Source: Taeniopygia guttata
Taxonomy: Eukaryota; Chordata; Aves; Passeriformes; Estrildidae
Direction of reading: 5' to 3'
Assembly: GCF_048771995.1 (NCBI RefSeq)
Contig: NC_133024.1
Span: forward strand, 44,306,001 to 44,370,000
DNA length: 64,000 bases
In this document: positions 1-10,997 of the stretch, one piece after another
Numbering within the stretch: position 1 is the stretch's first letter
How the letters are laid out: each line of letters begins with the position of its first letter
Program-made: the position numbers and the translations under genes
Notes under the pieces: model-generated
Seen by the model: only the letters and a program-made list of their open reading frames with translations
What the model was told of the DNA's origin: nothing
Databases searched by the model: none

Positions 1-1424
1 AGTTATTTAAAATCACAATGTGCTGTCTTTCTAAACATTAATAATTCATAATTTATTAAATTTAACTGCCATGTGGAAAAGCCTTCAAATGATAGCAGTA
101 AGATCAGCCTCTCAGAGTGCCACAATGGTAAGCATTTATTTATTATATTTCATTTTTTTTATAAATCTTTCTTTTGCCTTGACATTTTATGAAGATTGAT
201 TTTTAATTATTTCCAAAGTTGATTAATTCAAGTCCCAGTTCATCAAACATGATCCTTGAATTTCGAAGTAGATCTTGAATTCTCAGTACTTTGTCTTGTA
301 GAAGGTTCAAGGTGCCTGAACTTATATACTTGAAAGAAATGAAGGTTAATCATAATAGTGTTGTGCTTTTTGCCTTTAAGTAGCTTCTGGTTAATTTAGA
401 CAACTCTGGAGCACTGGAGTATAATGAACAAAAAATGACATCCAAAAAGGCACAGCACCATGCAGACTCATCAGGCTTTCATAAATAACATAAGCAACTA
501 TTGTAGATTTACTCTTTTATTTAATTAATGGGCTATGCATGCCTGGAATGACTAGCCTTTCACATTTTCTCTCTGTTAGTTTTGTAATATGATATACAAA
601 CCGAAAATATACTACACATCTTATTATGAGTCTTTTGCTTTAGGGAAAAAAAAATAATTGCATGCATTTTGATGAAATTTATCAAGCAGAAATGAAAGAC
701 ACTTGTTTGCAGCCCAAGAAAACTCTATTCCAAAACTAAGCAACTATTAATATTGCACATATTTCTTCTGTTTCTTGTCTTTAAGAGTAACCAGTACTAG
801 CAAAATAAATGTCATTCATTCATTTTAAGTCAGAAGAAAGGCAGAGTATTCTGGTGGCCTAGTCTATAACTTGCTGAGGAGATAATCTTAGTTTAGTTCT
901 TTGCTGTGCTATGGATTCACTCTGTTATTTGGTGTAAATTGTCTAGACGTTCAAGTGCAAACACTTAATAATGCAGATTTTAGCCTTTGATAACTGCTTT
1001 GGGAATAAGATGCATGACAATTTTCTAGTCTGTTCAGTGACACAGTTTCCCCAAATCTTTGACATAAAAGGATGTTGCTCATCTCAGCCCCTTTCCCAGG
1101 CTTTCTGTGTGGGAATGCACACTGCAAGGTCTTTTTAATCCCCCACAGGCAATACAAGCCTGTTCTGCCTTCATTCTGAGATAACTAGAAGTGCTGCTAT
1201 TTTTATATGCATAATGGTTAGACCCTGCCACAGAGAAGGATTTGCTAGCATCAGCTAAGTACTGCAGCAATTACTCTTAAGTAGTTGTTGGAGGAATTGT
1301 TGCACATGGCTATCTTACTTCTGCCCTCTGAAAGCATCCTGTTAAAGGTATGGGTCACAGTACTGCATATTTTCACAGCCTAAACATTTATTTTCTTTTT
1401 ACAGACAGTCTATACACATATTGA

Positions 1425-1465
1425 TATGTGTGTATATATATAGAGAGAGAGAGGGAGTGAGAGAT
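1425..1465. repeat. TA/GA simple repeat
   Basis: Alternating TG/TA dinucleotides run directly into about six GA units. This is an ordinary short imperfect microsatellite with no sign of function. Confidence 0.7.
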
Positions 1466-1577
1466 TTTTATTTATCACTGTGTGTGTATGTACGTGTGAC
1501 AAAATTCCAAAGCATAAAGCCAACCCACAAACTTTACTGAAAGTGCACTCTTCAAATAAATTCAAATTCCTTCTTTC

Positions 1578-1606
1578 TAAGATTAGAGTTTTTCCCTCTA
1601 ATCTTA
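1578..1606. repeat. Inverted repeat, 11-bp perfect arms
   Basis: TAAGATTAGAG (1578-1588) is followed by a 7-base pyrimidine loop and its exact reverse complement CTCTAATCTTA (1596-1606). The RNA from either strand could form a small hairpin. It is too short for a typical microRNA precursor, so no function is assigned. Confidence 0.7.
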
Positions 1607-4296
1607 CTTACCTTTCACTGAAAGGCAGTACCATTGTTTTAAGTTCATTCATTTCAGCAGCAACTTATAATTATTTCCTGGCACATTCTCAGGCAACATA
1701 TTTCCAGATTTTCTCTCTGTTTTGTAAGCAGAGGAACTATCTTCTAATCTGAAATTTATGTTCATTGGAGAGGAAAGGTGACTGGGAAAAGAGCAATTCC
1801 TTGTGACAGCAATAGGGTTGGCAATCTCGTGTGATGTCAGTGTTGTGCTGCGTACACGGCTGGTTGTGATCACTGATATATAGAACAGAGTTCTCATGAC
1901 CGTTCTGCAGTGCTTAACTGATTTGTGTCACAAGCTGGTTTACAGCATCCTATTATGCCTTGCACTGTCACCCATTCTTTCAACCTTTTTGTTTGCTTTT
2001 ACAAGCAGCTACTTCATTGTAACATCCAGCAATTTAATAACTCTGTATAAATCAGAATACAACTCCATTGTCATTTTCAGAAGCTGTTTTGACAACTTCA
2101 CTGGGTTTTTTTTGAGCAAGGTGGGGGCTGTCTTTTGGATTATAATACCAGGTGAAGAAATAATGAGCACCTCCATTTAAATTTCTATGAGTTGGCATTT
2201 GAGACCAGAATGTGTTTAATTACATTCTTTATAGATGTATATATGCGAATAATTTTTCCCAGGAAATACTTATTTATCTCCAAAGAAAAAGATGCTTAAT
2301 CACCTTGTGAATTAGTAAAATATTACCTTTACAGATCAACTTCACCTTGTATGTCTAAAGTGAAACCGAATCACAAATTTTTTGTACTCCTATACCCCAG
2401 ATTGAACTTTTTTAAACATCATTATAGTACAAGAGATACAGCAAACTTTCAAAAACAGATTTGATGTGCATCGCCATCTACCTAGATGTAATATTTTCCT
2501 CTAAAAAATATCTCAATGAAGGAAATATATTCAGTTAAAATTTTTTTCTTATTTACTTATTCTTTATCTCTTTTCTGTGTAATCAGAGGTTCCCTTGACT
2601 TGATTGGTCAACAGTTCTATGAGATACCAGACATATTGACTAATTCCTAATCTTCATGCTCATGCTTATACTTAGTATTTGGGTTTTAACATTTTAAATC
2701 TCTTAAAGGATTTCTACTTTTCCCTCCTTCCTATTAGGTGTAATTTTGCCCTGCAAGCACAGCAACAAGCACTTTGGTAATAGGCATATTTTGGTAATAA
2801 ATTTAATAATTGTTTATGCAATTTAATTTTTTCATTAAAAAATACAAATTTGATACTGAAAATGGATAGATATAATTAAGATATTTGATTTTAATCCTTT
2901 TTGTAAACATGTTTGATAGAAAAATTGCATCAATACTTAGAGTTGCTTTACATTATTATAACTTTTTTGATATTACTCGGTCTTGAATTCTAGAAATATT
3001 ACTTACATTTCTAAAAAGTAAGAATATTGAATTTCAAAGCAAATATGTCTAATGATAATTTGAATTAATAAAAAAAAATCACTTTTATGAAGCTTTGGTC
3101 AAATTAATATATTTGTTGACGTGTCCTTCATTCCTGCAGTGTTGTAATTCTAGATTCTTGTGACAGAAGTGAAGGTTGGTGGGTGATAGACATTATTGAG
3201 TTTAAAGTTCTCTCTATTACCTCCTATTGAACAAAGAAAATACTGGTATTATTTTGTTAATAGGTGGTAAATTCTAGAAACATTTTATTTGAGGGGTTTT
3301 TGGGTATCTTGGAACCTCTTGTCCCAGCAGTTCTTCAAAATTGCTAGGTCAAAAGGATTATCCCAGCCAAAGTTTGCACCCACATCAAGATGCACAAAAT
3401 CTTATCTCACTCTTTTGTTTTCTGTGAAGAAAAACCCCAGGCATGTAGAACTTATAATATTCTTTACTCAAATAAGGCCTTAAATTTGATTACAAGGAAT
3501 TCAGGAACCTGAGTCAGGGTTCAAAAACAAAAATCCTTCCTTCAACCACAGGTAGTTTCAAGGTGGTTTTTGGCTTTATTTATGGATGTATGTATTGTCT
3601 GAAGCTTTCACTGCTAGGATATGTAAAGACAGTATCTTTTATTCTTCAATAACTCATGTTCTTGTAACTTGTTACATAAATTCTTAACTATTTGAATGTA
3701 TCTAACAGACAATCATCATTTCTATGTATGCAAATGCAGATATATTTTTCATATGTACTCTCATCTCTAGGTATCTAATATTGGTGCCTGGAAAGAGAAT
3801 TATTTAAAGAAGGATATAAAATAAGAAAGTTATAGAGTTAACCCTCCAGGAAAATCTGGTGAATGAAAAAATTGGTGCTTCCAATTCTTTGCATAAATTA
3901 AGTATTTTTATGTCACCTCATGAATCAAAAGGTATATGCCAAGTTAAGCAGATGGTGAAAAATAATAAATCTAAGGGAGCGTAACCTATGACACTTATGC
4001 TTTCCTAGAAATTAATTTTAGAGATATTTCTGATATTGTTTATTCACTGTCACTCTGTTAACTAATTTTTCTCAACATTTTCATTTATACTTTTCTGACA
4101 TAAAAACCAACAAATATTAATCTGAACTTAATATTTCTGAAGTTACTTTATTTTCCTGCATGTATATCCAATAACACATAAAAATATGTTTTTTCCTAAT
4201 GGTATAGAATCTAAGGTTTCTATTTGAGAGAGATTTAGGCAAAAACTAAAATTTAACAGATTATTGTGGGTTATTTTACTTCACTCTTGTTTGTAT

Positions 4297-4365
4297 GTTT
4301 TTTGGGGGGCTTTTAGTGTTTTTTGTGGGTTTTTTGTTTGTTTTTTTTTTGTTTTGTTTTCATTT
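4297..4365. repeat. T/G-rich low-complexity tract
   Basis: Runs of T are broken by short G runs, including six Gs, in a G-T-only composition. Similar tracts recur elsewhere in the window (52255-52365, 58075-58165). They look like a local mutational or retroposon-tail style rather than a gene. Confidence 0.6.
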
Positions 4366-5118
4366 TAAAAGCAGTAGATAATAATACCTGCTTGCTTAGG
4401 AAGAGAAATATATTTGCAACTTATTTCTTAAGGGTACTTTCCAATTCCTATTAAGTTTAATAGCCAGATTTCCATGTATTTAAATGATATGAGGTCACCT
4501 CTAATAAGAGTTTTGATATGTATCTGGCCAAGGAACTAGGTGAGTTAAAACCGATTTACTGTCTTTTAATACCTTAACTTGAAAAATCTGAAGAAAATAG
4601 TCTCATGTCCTTCAAAATGCTTTTCAGACAATTGCAAATGCTAGACAGTATGAAGTGTTTTATTTTTAAGACTGAATTAATTTAGAAGAATGTACTTGAG
4701 TAATATATAAGAAATTGGCTTAAGTTTAAAACTAAGGAGAGTACATACCTATGGAGGAAAAAAAATTATTCTGTGATATATTCAGAAAATAATCTCTCCA
4801 TTAAGAACATAAAAGGCACCTACAGGAAGGCTGGAGAGGGACTTTTTACAAGGGCATTGTGAGAGATTGGAAGGAGAGTGGGAGGCAGCTAGACTAACCA
4901 ATGCAGGAGACGCAGATGATGCCCCGTCAGCCTTTGACTATGGCGTTGTTATTTATTGCAAAATTTAAGACTGAAAACTGAGAAAAACTCTTGGCATCGC
5001 CCCCGTAGAGTGAGCTGGTGGAGGATGGAGAGGGCGAACGGCTCCCTGGGAATAAAGTGGGAAATAAATGGGAATTCCGTTTCCCTGATGGCTCAAGGAA
5101 GCTTCCGAAATGGTCCCG

Positions 5119-5137
5119 CACTGCCCCCTTCTGGCGG
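5119..5137 (-). promoter_or_regulatory. CTCF-like motif, reverse orientation
   Basis: CTGCCCCCTTCTGG matches the reverse complement of the CTCF core (consensus close to TGCCMCCTRSTGG) with one weak position. Its placement in a CpG-rich patch makes binding more plausible. This is a motif match by eye, with no binding data. Confidence 0.4.
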
Positions 5138-5237
5138 GAGCGAGGGTAGCGCCTCGCCCGCCTCCAGGGGCGGGGACGGGGCTGCCGAAGGCGTCGGGAA
5201 TTCAAGGCCGCAGGCGCCTTCGACAGAAAACACTAAA

Positions 5238-5254
5238 TACCACCAGGTGGAAAG
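5238..5254 (+). promoter_or_regulatory. CTCF-like motif, forward orientation
   Basis: CCACCAGGTGGA matches the CTCF core CCASYAGRKGGC at all but the last base. It lies about 110 bp from the oppositely oriented motif at 5119-5137. The same bases also contain an overlapping CACCAGGTG E-box-like palindrome, so a Snail/ZEB or bHLH site is an alternative. Confidence 0.4.
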
Positions 5255-5314
5255 TTCTTCCTTTTTAAGACCAATCTAAGCGGGACTAAGTTTTCTTTTT
5301 GTCTCCTCTTACAG

Positions 5315-5363
5315 GTATGCCAAAATACGTGGGATTCCATTAGAAGATGAAGTTGTGACATGA
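5315..5363 (+). CDS. Candidate terminal coding exon, gene not recognised
   Basis: A long polypyrimidine tract ending in CTCCTCTTACAG (acceptor AG at 5313-5314) is a near-ideal vertebrate 3' splice site. A plausible branch-point sequence, GACTAAG, lies just upstream. If the exon begins at 5315 with one base completing a split codon, it encodes YAKIRGIPLEDEVVT and then TGA at 5361-5363. The other two frames stop sooner. The downstream sequence is AT-rich with no further frame, as expected for a 3' untranslated region, and AATAAA occurs at about 6250 and at 7068. I do not recognise the peptide, and no upstream exon of the same gene is visible. It could also be a non-coding RNA exon or chance. 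Confidence 0.35.
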
Positions 5364-7660
5364 CTGAAGAGCTGCTCTTCTTTGATGCCTCAGTTTGCAT
5401 ATTTTAATCTTGATAAATTTTAAGATATTTATGTTCATATGTGTTTCATATAAGAGTCTTACAAGCAATTTTTAAAAATGTTTGGTTTTTTCTCTCTGGT
5501 TGGTACAGTGGGTAGAAAATATTCTATGTCACTGATTAAAAAAATAACTGAGGTGATGGAGATTTGTGTGCAAAGGGGCAAAGGAATAGAAGATAAGACA
5601 GGAGAACCTCAGTAACCAGTTAGCACAAATCTATGAATTTATAATAAGAAACCTGAATCCTGAGCCTAATTTCCTCTTCTGCAGAAGATTCTCAAAACAC
5701 AGGCAATATTCAATGTCATTCTGAAGGACAGCACCTCATAACCATCCTAGAAATTAAGTTTCAAAATGTGATCAAACTGTATTTTCATTGTCAACTCCAA
5801 CTCATTCAAATGACTATTCACTTTTCAGGTCATATTGCTATTTACATAATTGGCTCAAGCTAATATATACTAGTCAGAAATATTTTGATACACTGCATTT
5901 TCCTCCTTTATGACTCATGCTTCATGACTTGATATTTATCACAGATTGAGCTGCACACCATAACTGTTGAGCTTGTGTCTATTTTACTGATTAAACTGAA
6001 TATTTTAGTAACAGAATTTACATATACACTGATTGCCCTGTGCTCTTGCATTTTTTTATTAGAGAAAAAAATCTAAGGGGTGTTACTTTCATGTCTTTGT
6101 ATAATCTGTGCTCTGTCTTCTAAATGTGCATGTGGTTAAAACTTGTTCAAATTATTTACAGGCTTTCTCATTTGCCAGGACTTAGATACAGTATATATAA
6201 TTCCAGATTTAAATCCTTTCGGAAGGTGCAGAAATTAAAATAGGTCTCTTAAAAATAAACTAGTAAATTCCCCAGTATGATGAAAGAGCAGCCATATTTG
6301 AAAACATGTCCAAGCAAACACAAGATCTACAATCCTAGGAATCATATTTTCTGTAATTTGGGAAAATTAAAGACAGTACTCTGGATGTGATAGAAATGTG
6401 GATTTGGTTGCTATGTAAAGCAAGCATCACTTTCCTCTATTAGAAATTTATACTTTGATGTTTGTTACTGATTTCACAGTGAAGACTATGAAAGCAGGTC
6501 ACTGTTTGGAATGTAAAACTTTTTTTTAATAACTTTGAATTAATTTCTGTTTTCATTTTAACCCTGTATGTTGTCCTGTGTGACTGTGAACATGAACATG
6601 CTTTTGATCCTACTTACGCTTTCATAGAAAGTAATTTATTGAGTATAAATACTCAGAATAGGATTTTTTTTTCTGCTTGTTTGTATTTATACCAAATGGC
6701 AACGCAAATGAGCCAGGAAAGATAGTCCTGCATCATTGTCTGGATAGACAGTGTGTTGAGTAGTGCTAGGGACAAAAGCAATGAACTTTTGGGGATGTAA
6801 GAGTCAGAATCCCTTACAATTGAGGATTCTCCAGAACTACAACCTTTTGTTTGGGATAAGACATGTTATCACTCTCACAGGAAGTCCCTGGTCCTGTGTT
6901 TTATTTCACAGAAGAGGCATAACCTCAATGGACTCATAAATGAAATTGTCAAACCTAAACCAAAAATTATATCAAATCTAAGTGCTTACATGCTACTTTT
7001 AGCCAAGATGGTAGCATTACTGAGCCTTTGTTTAACATGTAATTTACTTAAAGTGCATTTGATCTATAATAAAACTTCTCACAATGTTTTATCTATCTTA
7101 GTTTAAAATAAAGAAACTAAATTGAAGATATAGGAGTAATCTCTATCATTCACTCCCAGTCTTTTGGGGTAAGTTTCCATACCAGCTTTTTCCTACCCAG
7201 GTCAGAGCATTAACTTGAATGCCAGCATTCTGTAGATATGAAAACTCTTGGAATATATCAACTTTATGTGTGACTGTGGAACTGCTTTACAACTTCTCCT
7301 TCTATGTGGATTCCAAGAGTACCAAGTGTAGACCAAAATGTTATTATTTATGCACTGAGAGGAAGTTGTTAATTTTCCTGGAAGATCTAGAGAAGTAAGC
7401 TTTCAAATATTTCTTTTTTATGAATATGAGTTATCAGAAGACATTGCATTAGAACCAATACATTAAAAATCATGCAAACAGGGCATACATCAGTACTTGA
7501 GCATTAGCCTGACTCAGGAAGTTATGAGTGAGGAAAGCCCATAAGCAAGCTAATATTAGCAGTGGTGTATTTAAAACCTTAGCAGCTGCCCTTTTTTGGA
7601 ATATCAAAGTGCACAGTGAACAAACGGTGAAAAGTGTGAGCTGAATTGAAAACTCTCTGG
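5364..7660. other. AT-rich non-coding DNA, possible 3' UTR of the 5315 exon
   Basis: There is no reading frame of note and no recognised repeat. Canonical AATAAA hexamers near 6250 and at 7068-7073 could serve as poly(A) signals if the exon at 5315 is real. Otherwise this is ordinary anonymous sequence. Confidence 0.4.
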
Positions 7661-7664
7661 TCAG

Positions 7665-8585
7665 CACCAGCGCCAAATGTAGTTGGAGGACAGTAACTAG
7701 TAGTGAACCTCAGAGGCTAATACAGAATCTGATCTTCTTTACCATGTTCACTAAAGATCTGGATAACAAGGCAGAAAGTTTGCAGGCTGAACTGAGAGGA
7801 GTAGCTGTGACACCAAAGAGGTGTCATACTTCCCTGCACAGAGACCTGAGGAGTGGCAGAATGTGGGCTGGTAGAAATCTCAGTAAGTTCAACAAGCAGA
7901 AGGGCAGAGTCCTGAACATTGGGAGGTCTTCTAGCTCAAAAATAGTTTGGCAGAGAAGGACCTGGCAGTCCCACTGGGTAACAAGGTAGAGCATAAACTA
8001 GCAATGTGCCCATTATAAAATGGGCTGCATTAAGCAGAGTACTGCTGGCAGTTTAAAGGAGGTGATTCTTCCTCTGTGCATAGTGTTGCTGAGGCTACAC
8101 CTGGAGTGCTGCGTACAGTTCTGGGCTCCTCTGGGAGACATGGACATACTGGATAGAGTCCAACACAGGGCCACAAAGATGTGAAAGGGAATGGAGCATC
8201 TCTCCTATGAGGAAGGGCTGAGAGAGCTGTGATTGTCCAGCCTGGACAAGAGAAGATTTTATCAATGTACATAAATACTTGAAGGGGAGTGCAAAGAAGA
8301 TGGAGCCAGGTTCTATAGGTGGGTCCCAGTGACAGAATCAGAGGCAATGGGAACAAATTGAAACACCTTTTTTGTTTTTTTTTTTTTCAAATTTGAAGAT
8401 GATCAAGTACTGTAATAGGCTTTCCAGGGAGGTTGTGGAGTCTTGATCCTACAACATAGGGAAATAAATAATCTAGATATTATCCTGGACAACTTGTTTT
8501 TAATGGCCCTGCTTGAGCAAGGGTGCTGGACCAGATGGCCTAAAGAGTTTCCTTGCCAACTTCAACCATTCTGTGATACTGTGAA
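7665..8585 (+). mobile_element. CR1 LINE, 3' part (reverse-transcriptase end and tail)
   Basis: The segment follows the avian CR1 consensus from the middle of the ORF2 reverse transcriptase to the 3' end. Clear landmarks are ACACCTGGAGTGCTGCGTACAG at about 8097, the GGGCCACAAAGATG block, the GAGGAAGGGCTGAGAGAGCTG block, GGTTGTGGAGTCTTGATCCT and the terminal GACCAGATGGCC...CTGTGATACTGTGA. An in-frame remnant at 7744-7989 retains DLD, GVAVTP, WAGRNL and KFNK, matching the DLD...GVADTP...WADRNL...KFNK run of CR1. The catalytic FADD box just before it is deleted to a short AEL stretch, so the copy is dead. A T-rich insertion interrupts the tail near 8368-8392. The 5' truncation is typical of CR1. 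Confidence 0.9.
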
Positions 8586-10464
8586 AGTCCTTCACGATTA
8601 AAATCTTGCTATATTGTATTCCACTAGTGACATTGTAAATGTCTAAACTGACAGCAAGCAGGATTGACAAAAAGAAATCCATGTGTTATTTGGATAGGTA
8701 TTCATTACAACTGGTTACTCTGTAATTCTCTAATTTCCCCATATTCCCATATTTGAGTGCAAAATTACATAAATACTGAAGGTCAATTTTTTAAGAAATA
8801 AAAAAAACATCTTTTTTATTTAAAAAGAGGAGGGATTAAACAGTAAAGGAGGAAGAAGAATTTAGCTTTGGTATCCTTGTGAATCCATTATAACTATATG
8901 TTTTATAGGTTTTAATATACTACAATTGCCATACTATAGGATGGTCCCCAAAACACCCTAAAGAAAATAAGTTGTACTGAAGTAATTTCTTCAGAGTTTG
9001 ATCATACTTACTTCTGAGTAGTTCATTGCAAGCCTCTAGCCAACTTATCTTCTCTTGTTGAAGGTCCTAATTGAGACATTATGTTTTCTATCAGTAGGAA
9101 AAAATTGCAGGAGAAGGCAGGTTAGGGAAGCCAATGAAGATGGACAAAGAAAGAAGGAGATTTTTGGGAGTTCCTAATCCATCTGGAATTTGAAGGTATT
9201 GAAGCACAAGTCTAGATTTGAAAGCTGCAAAGATCTTACAAAGTCCTGCTTTCCAGATATAGTGACAGATATCCAATCAACAGGGCTTTCTGATGTTATT
9301 TGAGCATGCTGTGCACATAATGCCATGACAAACCAGTGAGATATAGGTAGTGTGCAGGATATTAAGAGGCTCTGCATTATTTTCAATAAAAGGTAAGTAG
9401 GTCTTATTTTTCTATATCTATTTTTAAAATTCTAATTTATTACTATTTTTAATGGCTGTGAAGATAATTCTATGTCTGAAAAAAAGTAAATAAGAGACCA
9501 GCATTATGCAAATGAACATGTCTGTATTGGCACAAAAGAACTACAAAAATCTGAACGGTGAATTGGATTTATTTTAACAGAACAATGAAAGATGAATGAC
9601 TATATATCAAGTTTTAATGAATACCTGACTGAGGAGGCATATGAAAATGGCATGAACAGAATTTAGAACAAAGGATTTTCTCAATAGGATATTAGTGATA
9701 AAAACTCTCCTGCTCAAAAATGAGACAGAGATGAAGCTTCATATTCAGCAGAACACAATATTGCCAATATGGACATCAAAGCTTTTGTTTTTCGATTCCA
9801 ACCCATAAAACTTGACATTCCCGTTGAGTAATAAAACCAGACTTGTTTTGAAAAGCTGTCCTCTGCCTTATCATAAATCTTTTACTTGTATTGGTCCCAG
9901 AGTAACAAAGTTTGTAGTAAAAGTTTTAAGTACTTTTGGAATTGCTATTACAACCACAGTGAAAAGACACGATAAACAGAAAAAATCCCGCTCTCTGAAA
10001 AATGGAGATGGGTTTATTTCTATACCTCAGATATGGAGTTAAGTTTTCATTAATTTGAAGTAGAATTTTAGTTAGACCATTGGCTATGCCTATGTTTTCA
10101 GAAAAATTATTTAGTCATGTGCTTGGTCTAAGTAATGCATAAACCTATGCCCTAGATTTTAAGTTACTCAAACCCACCCAGTCAGGGTTGATATTTGCAA
10201 TTTGCCAACTGGAAATAGGTGATGACTAATGCTGAGTCTTTGGCCAAGATTGGCATTTGTTTTGGAAAGTGTTAAATGACACATGACCTTTTTACATGAG
10301 AAACTGTTTTAATATTTTAATGACATAAATGAGCAGTTCCCATGACAGTCTCAATGTGAACATTCCCTACCACTTTAAAATAATTAGTACATAATTAGAC
10401 CCTTCACATACAAAAAAAATCTGAGACCTGGAAGTGTGTGTAAATAGCAGAGATCAGACAGAAT
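8586..10464. other. Anonymous non-coding DNA
   Basis: This is AT-rich sequence between two CR1 copies. I see no gene, no splice-bounded coding block and no recognised repeat. A short open stretch at 9812-10042 on the plus strand has no recognisable motif and is treated as chance. Confidence 0.55.
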
Positions 10465-10997
10465 GAGTTGTGTCAATCTGCTCTGCACTGGTGCAGATTT
10501 ATCTTGAATATTGTGTGCAGTTTGGGATAGAACAAAATAAAAAGGAAATTAAGTTCTTAGAAGGCATCCAAAGGAGTGTCACGAGGATAGTGAAGGGTCT
10601 GGAGGGAAAGCTTTATGAAGAACTGCTGTGGTCAGTTGGTTTCTTCAGCCTGGGGAAGTGGAGACTGAGAAGAGGCCTCATTGCAGTCTAAAACATCCTT
10701 GTGAGGGATAGATGAGGGGCACTTCACTCTTGTGATCTGTGAAAGGACTTGAAGAAATGACATGAAGCTGAGCCAGAGGAGTTTTAGGTTGGATATTAGA
10801 AAAATGTTCTTCACCCAGAGAAGGGCACTGGAACAGACTCCCCAGGGAAGCGGTCACAGCACCAAGCCTGACAGTGCAAGAACAATACTATGGGCACATA
10901 GTGTGACTCTTGGGGATAGTCCTGCATAGGGCCAGCAATTTGACTTGATGATCCTGCTGGGTCCCTTTCAACTCAGCATGTTCTGTGACTCTATGAA
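10465..10997 (+). mobile_element. CR1 LINE, 3' end
   Basis: The copy matches a CR1 subfamily ending in GATCCTGCTGGGTCCCTTTCAACTCAG and then TTCTGTGACTCTATGAAACC, the usual short terminal repeat. The reading frame at 10470-10691 preserves the reverse-transcriptase C-terminal landmarks YCVQFG, IQRS and KGLEGK. The same landmarks appear in the minus-strand copy at 28011-28622. Substitutions and small indels break the frame after about 74 codons. The copy is 5' truncated and inactive. Confidence 0.88.

Larger units (their letters stand above)
1..4880. other. Anonymous AT-rich non-coding DNA
   Basis: I see no gene, RNA gene or recognisable transposon here. Reading frames are short and broken, and base composition is strongly AT-rich. 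Minor structure includes a TA/GA simple repeat near 1425-1465, an 11-bp inverted repeat at 1578-1606 and a T/G-rich low-complexity patch near 4297-4365. Unrecognised old repeats or conserved enhancers cannot be excluded by eye. Confidence 0.6.
4990..5285. promoter_or_regulatory. Short CpG-rich patch (candidate regulatory element)
   Basis: Roughly 300 bases are GC-rich and carry more than twenty CpG dinucleotides by eye, while the surrounding several kilobases have almost none. CpG survival usually means either an unmethylated regulatory element, such as a promoter or insulator, or a recent insertion. No LTR or CR1 signature is visible in it. Two CTCF-like motifs lie inside it, and a strong plus-strand splice acceptor follows at 5313-5314. 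An open frame across the patch (plus, 4956-5279) has low-complexity Ser/Gly/Ala composition and no recognisable domain, so I treat it as incidental. Promoter, insulator and young GC-rich repeat remain possible. Confidence 0.45.

Noticed and set aside
4956..5279. 107-codon plus-strand open frame across the CpG-rich patch
   Set aside because: GC-rich DNA has few stop codons, so long frames are expected. The composition is low complexity with no domain, and the opposite strand is equally open.
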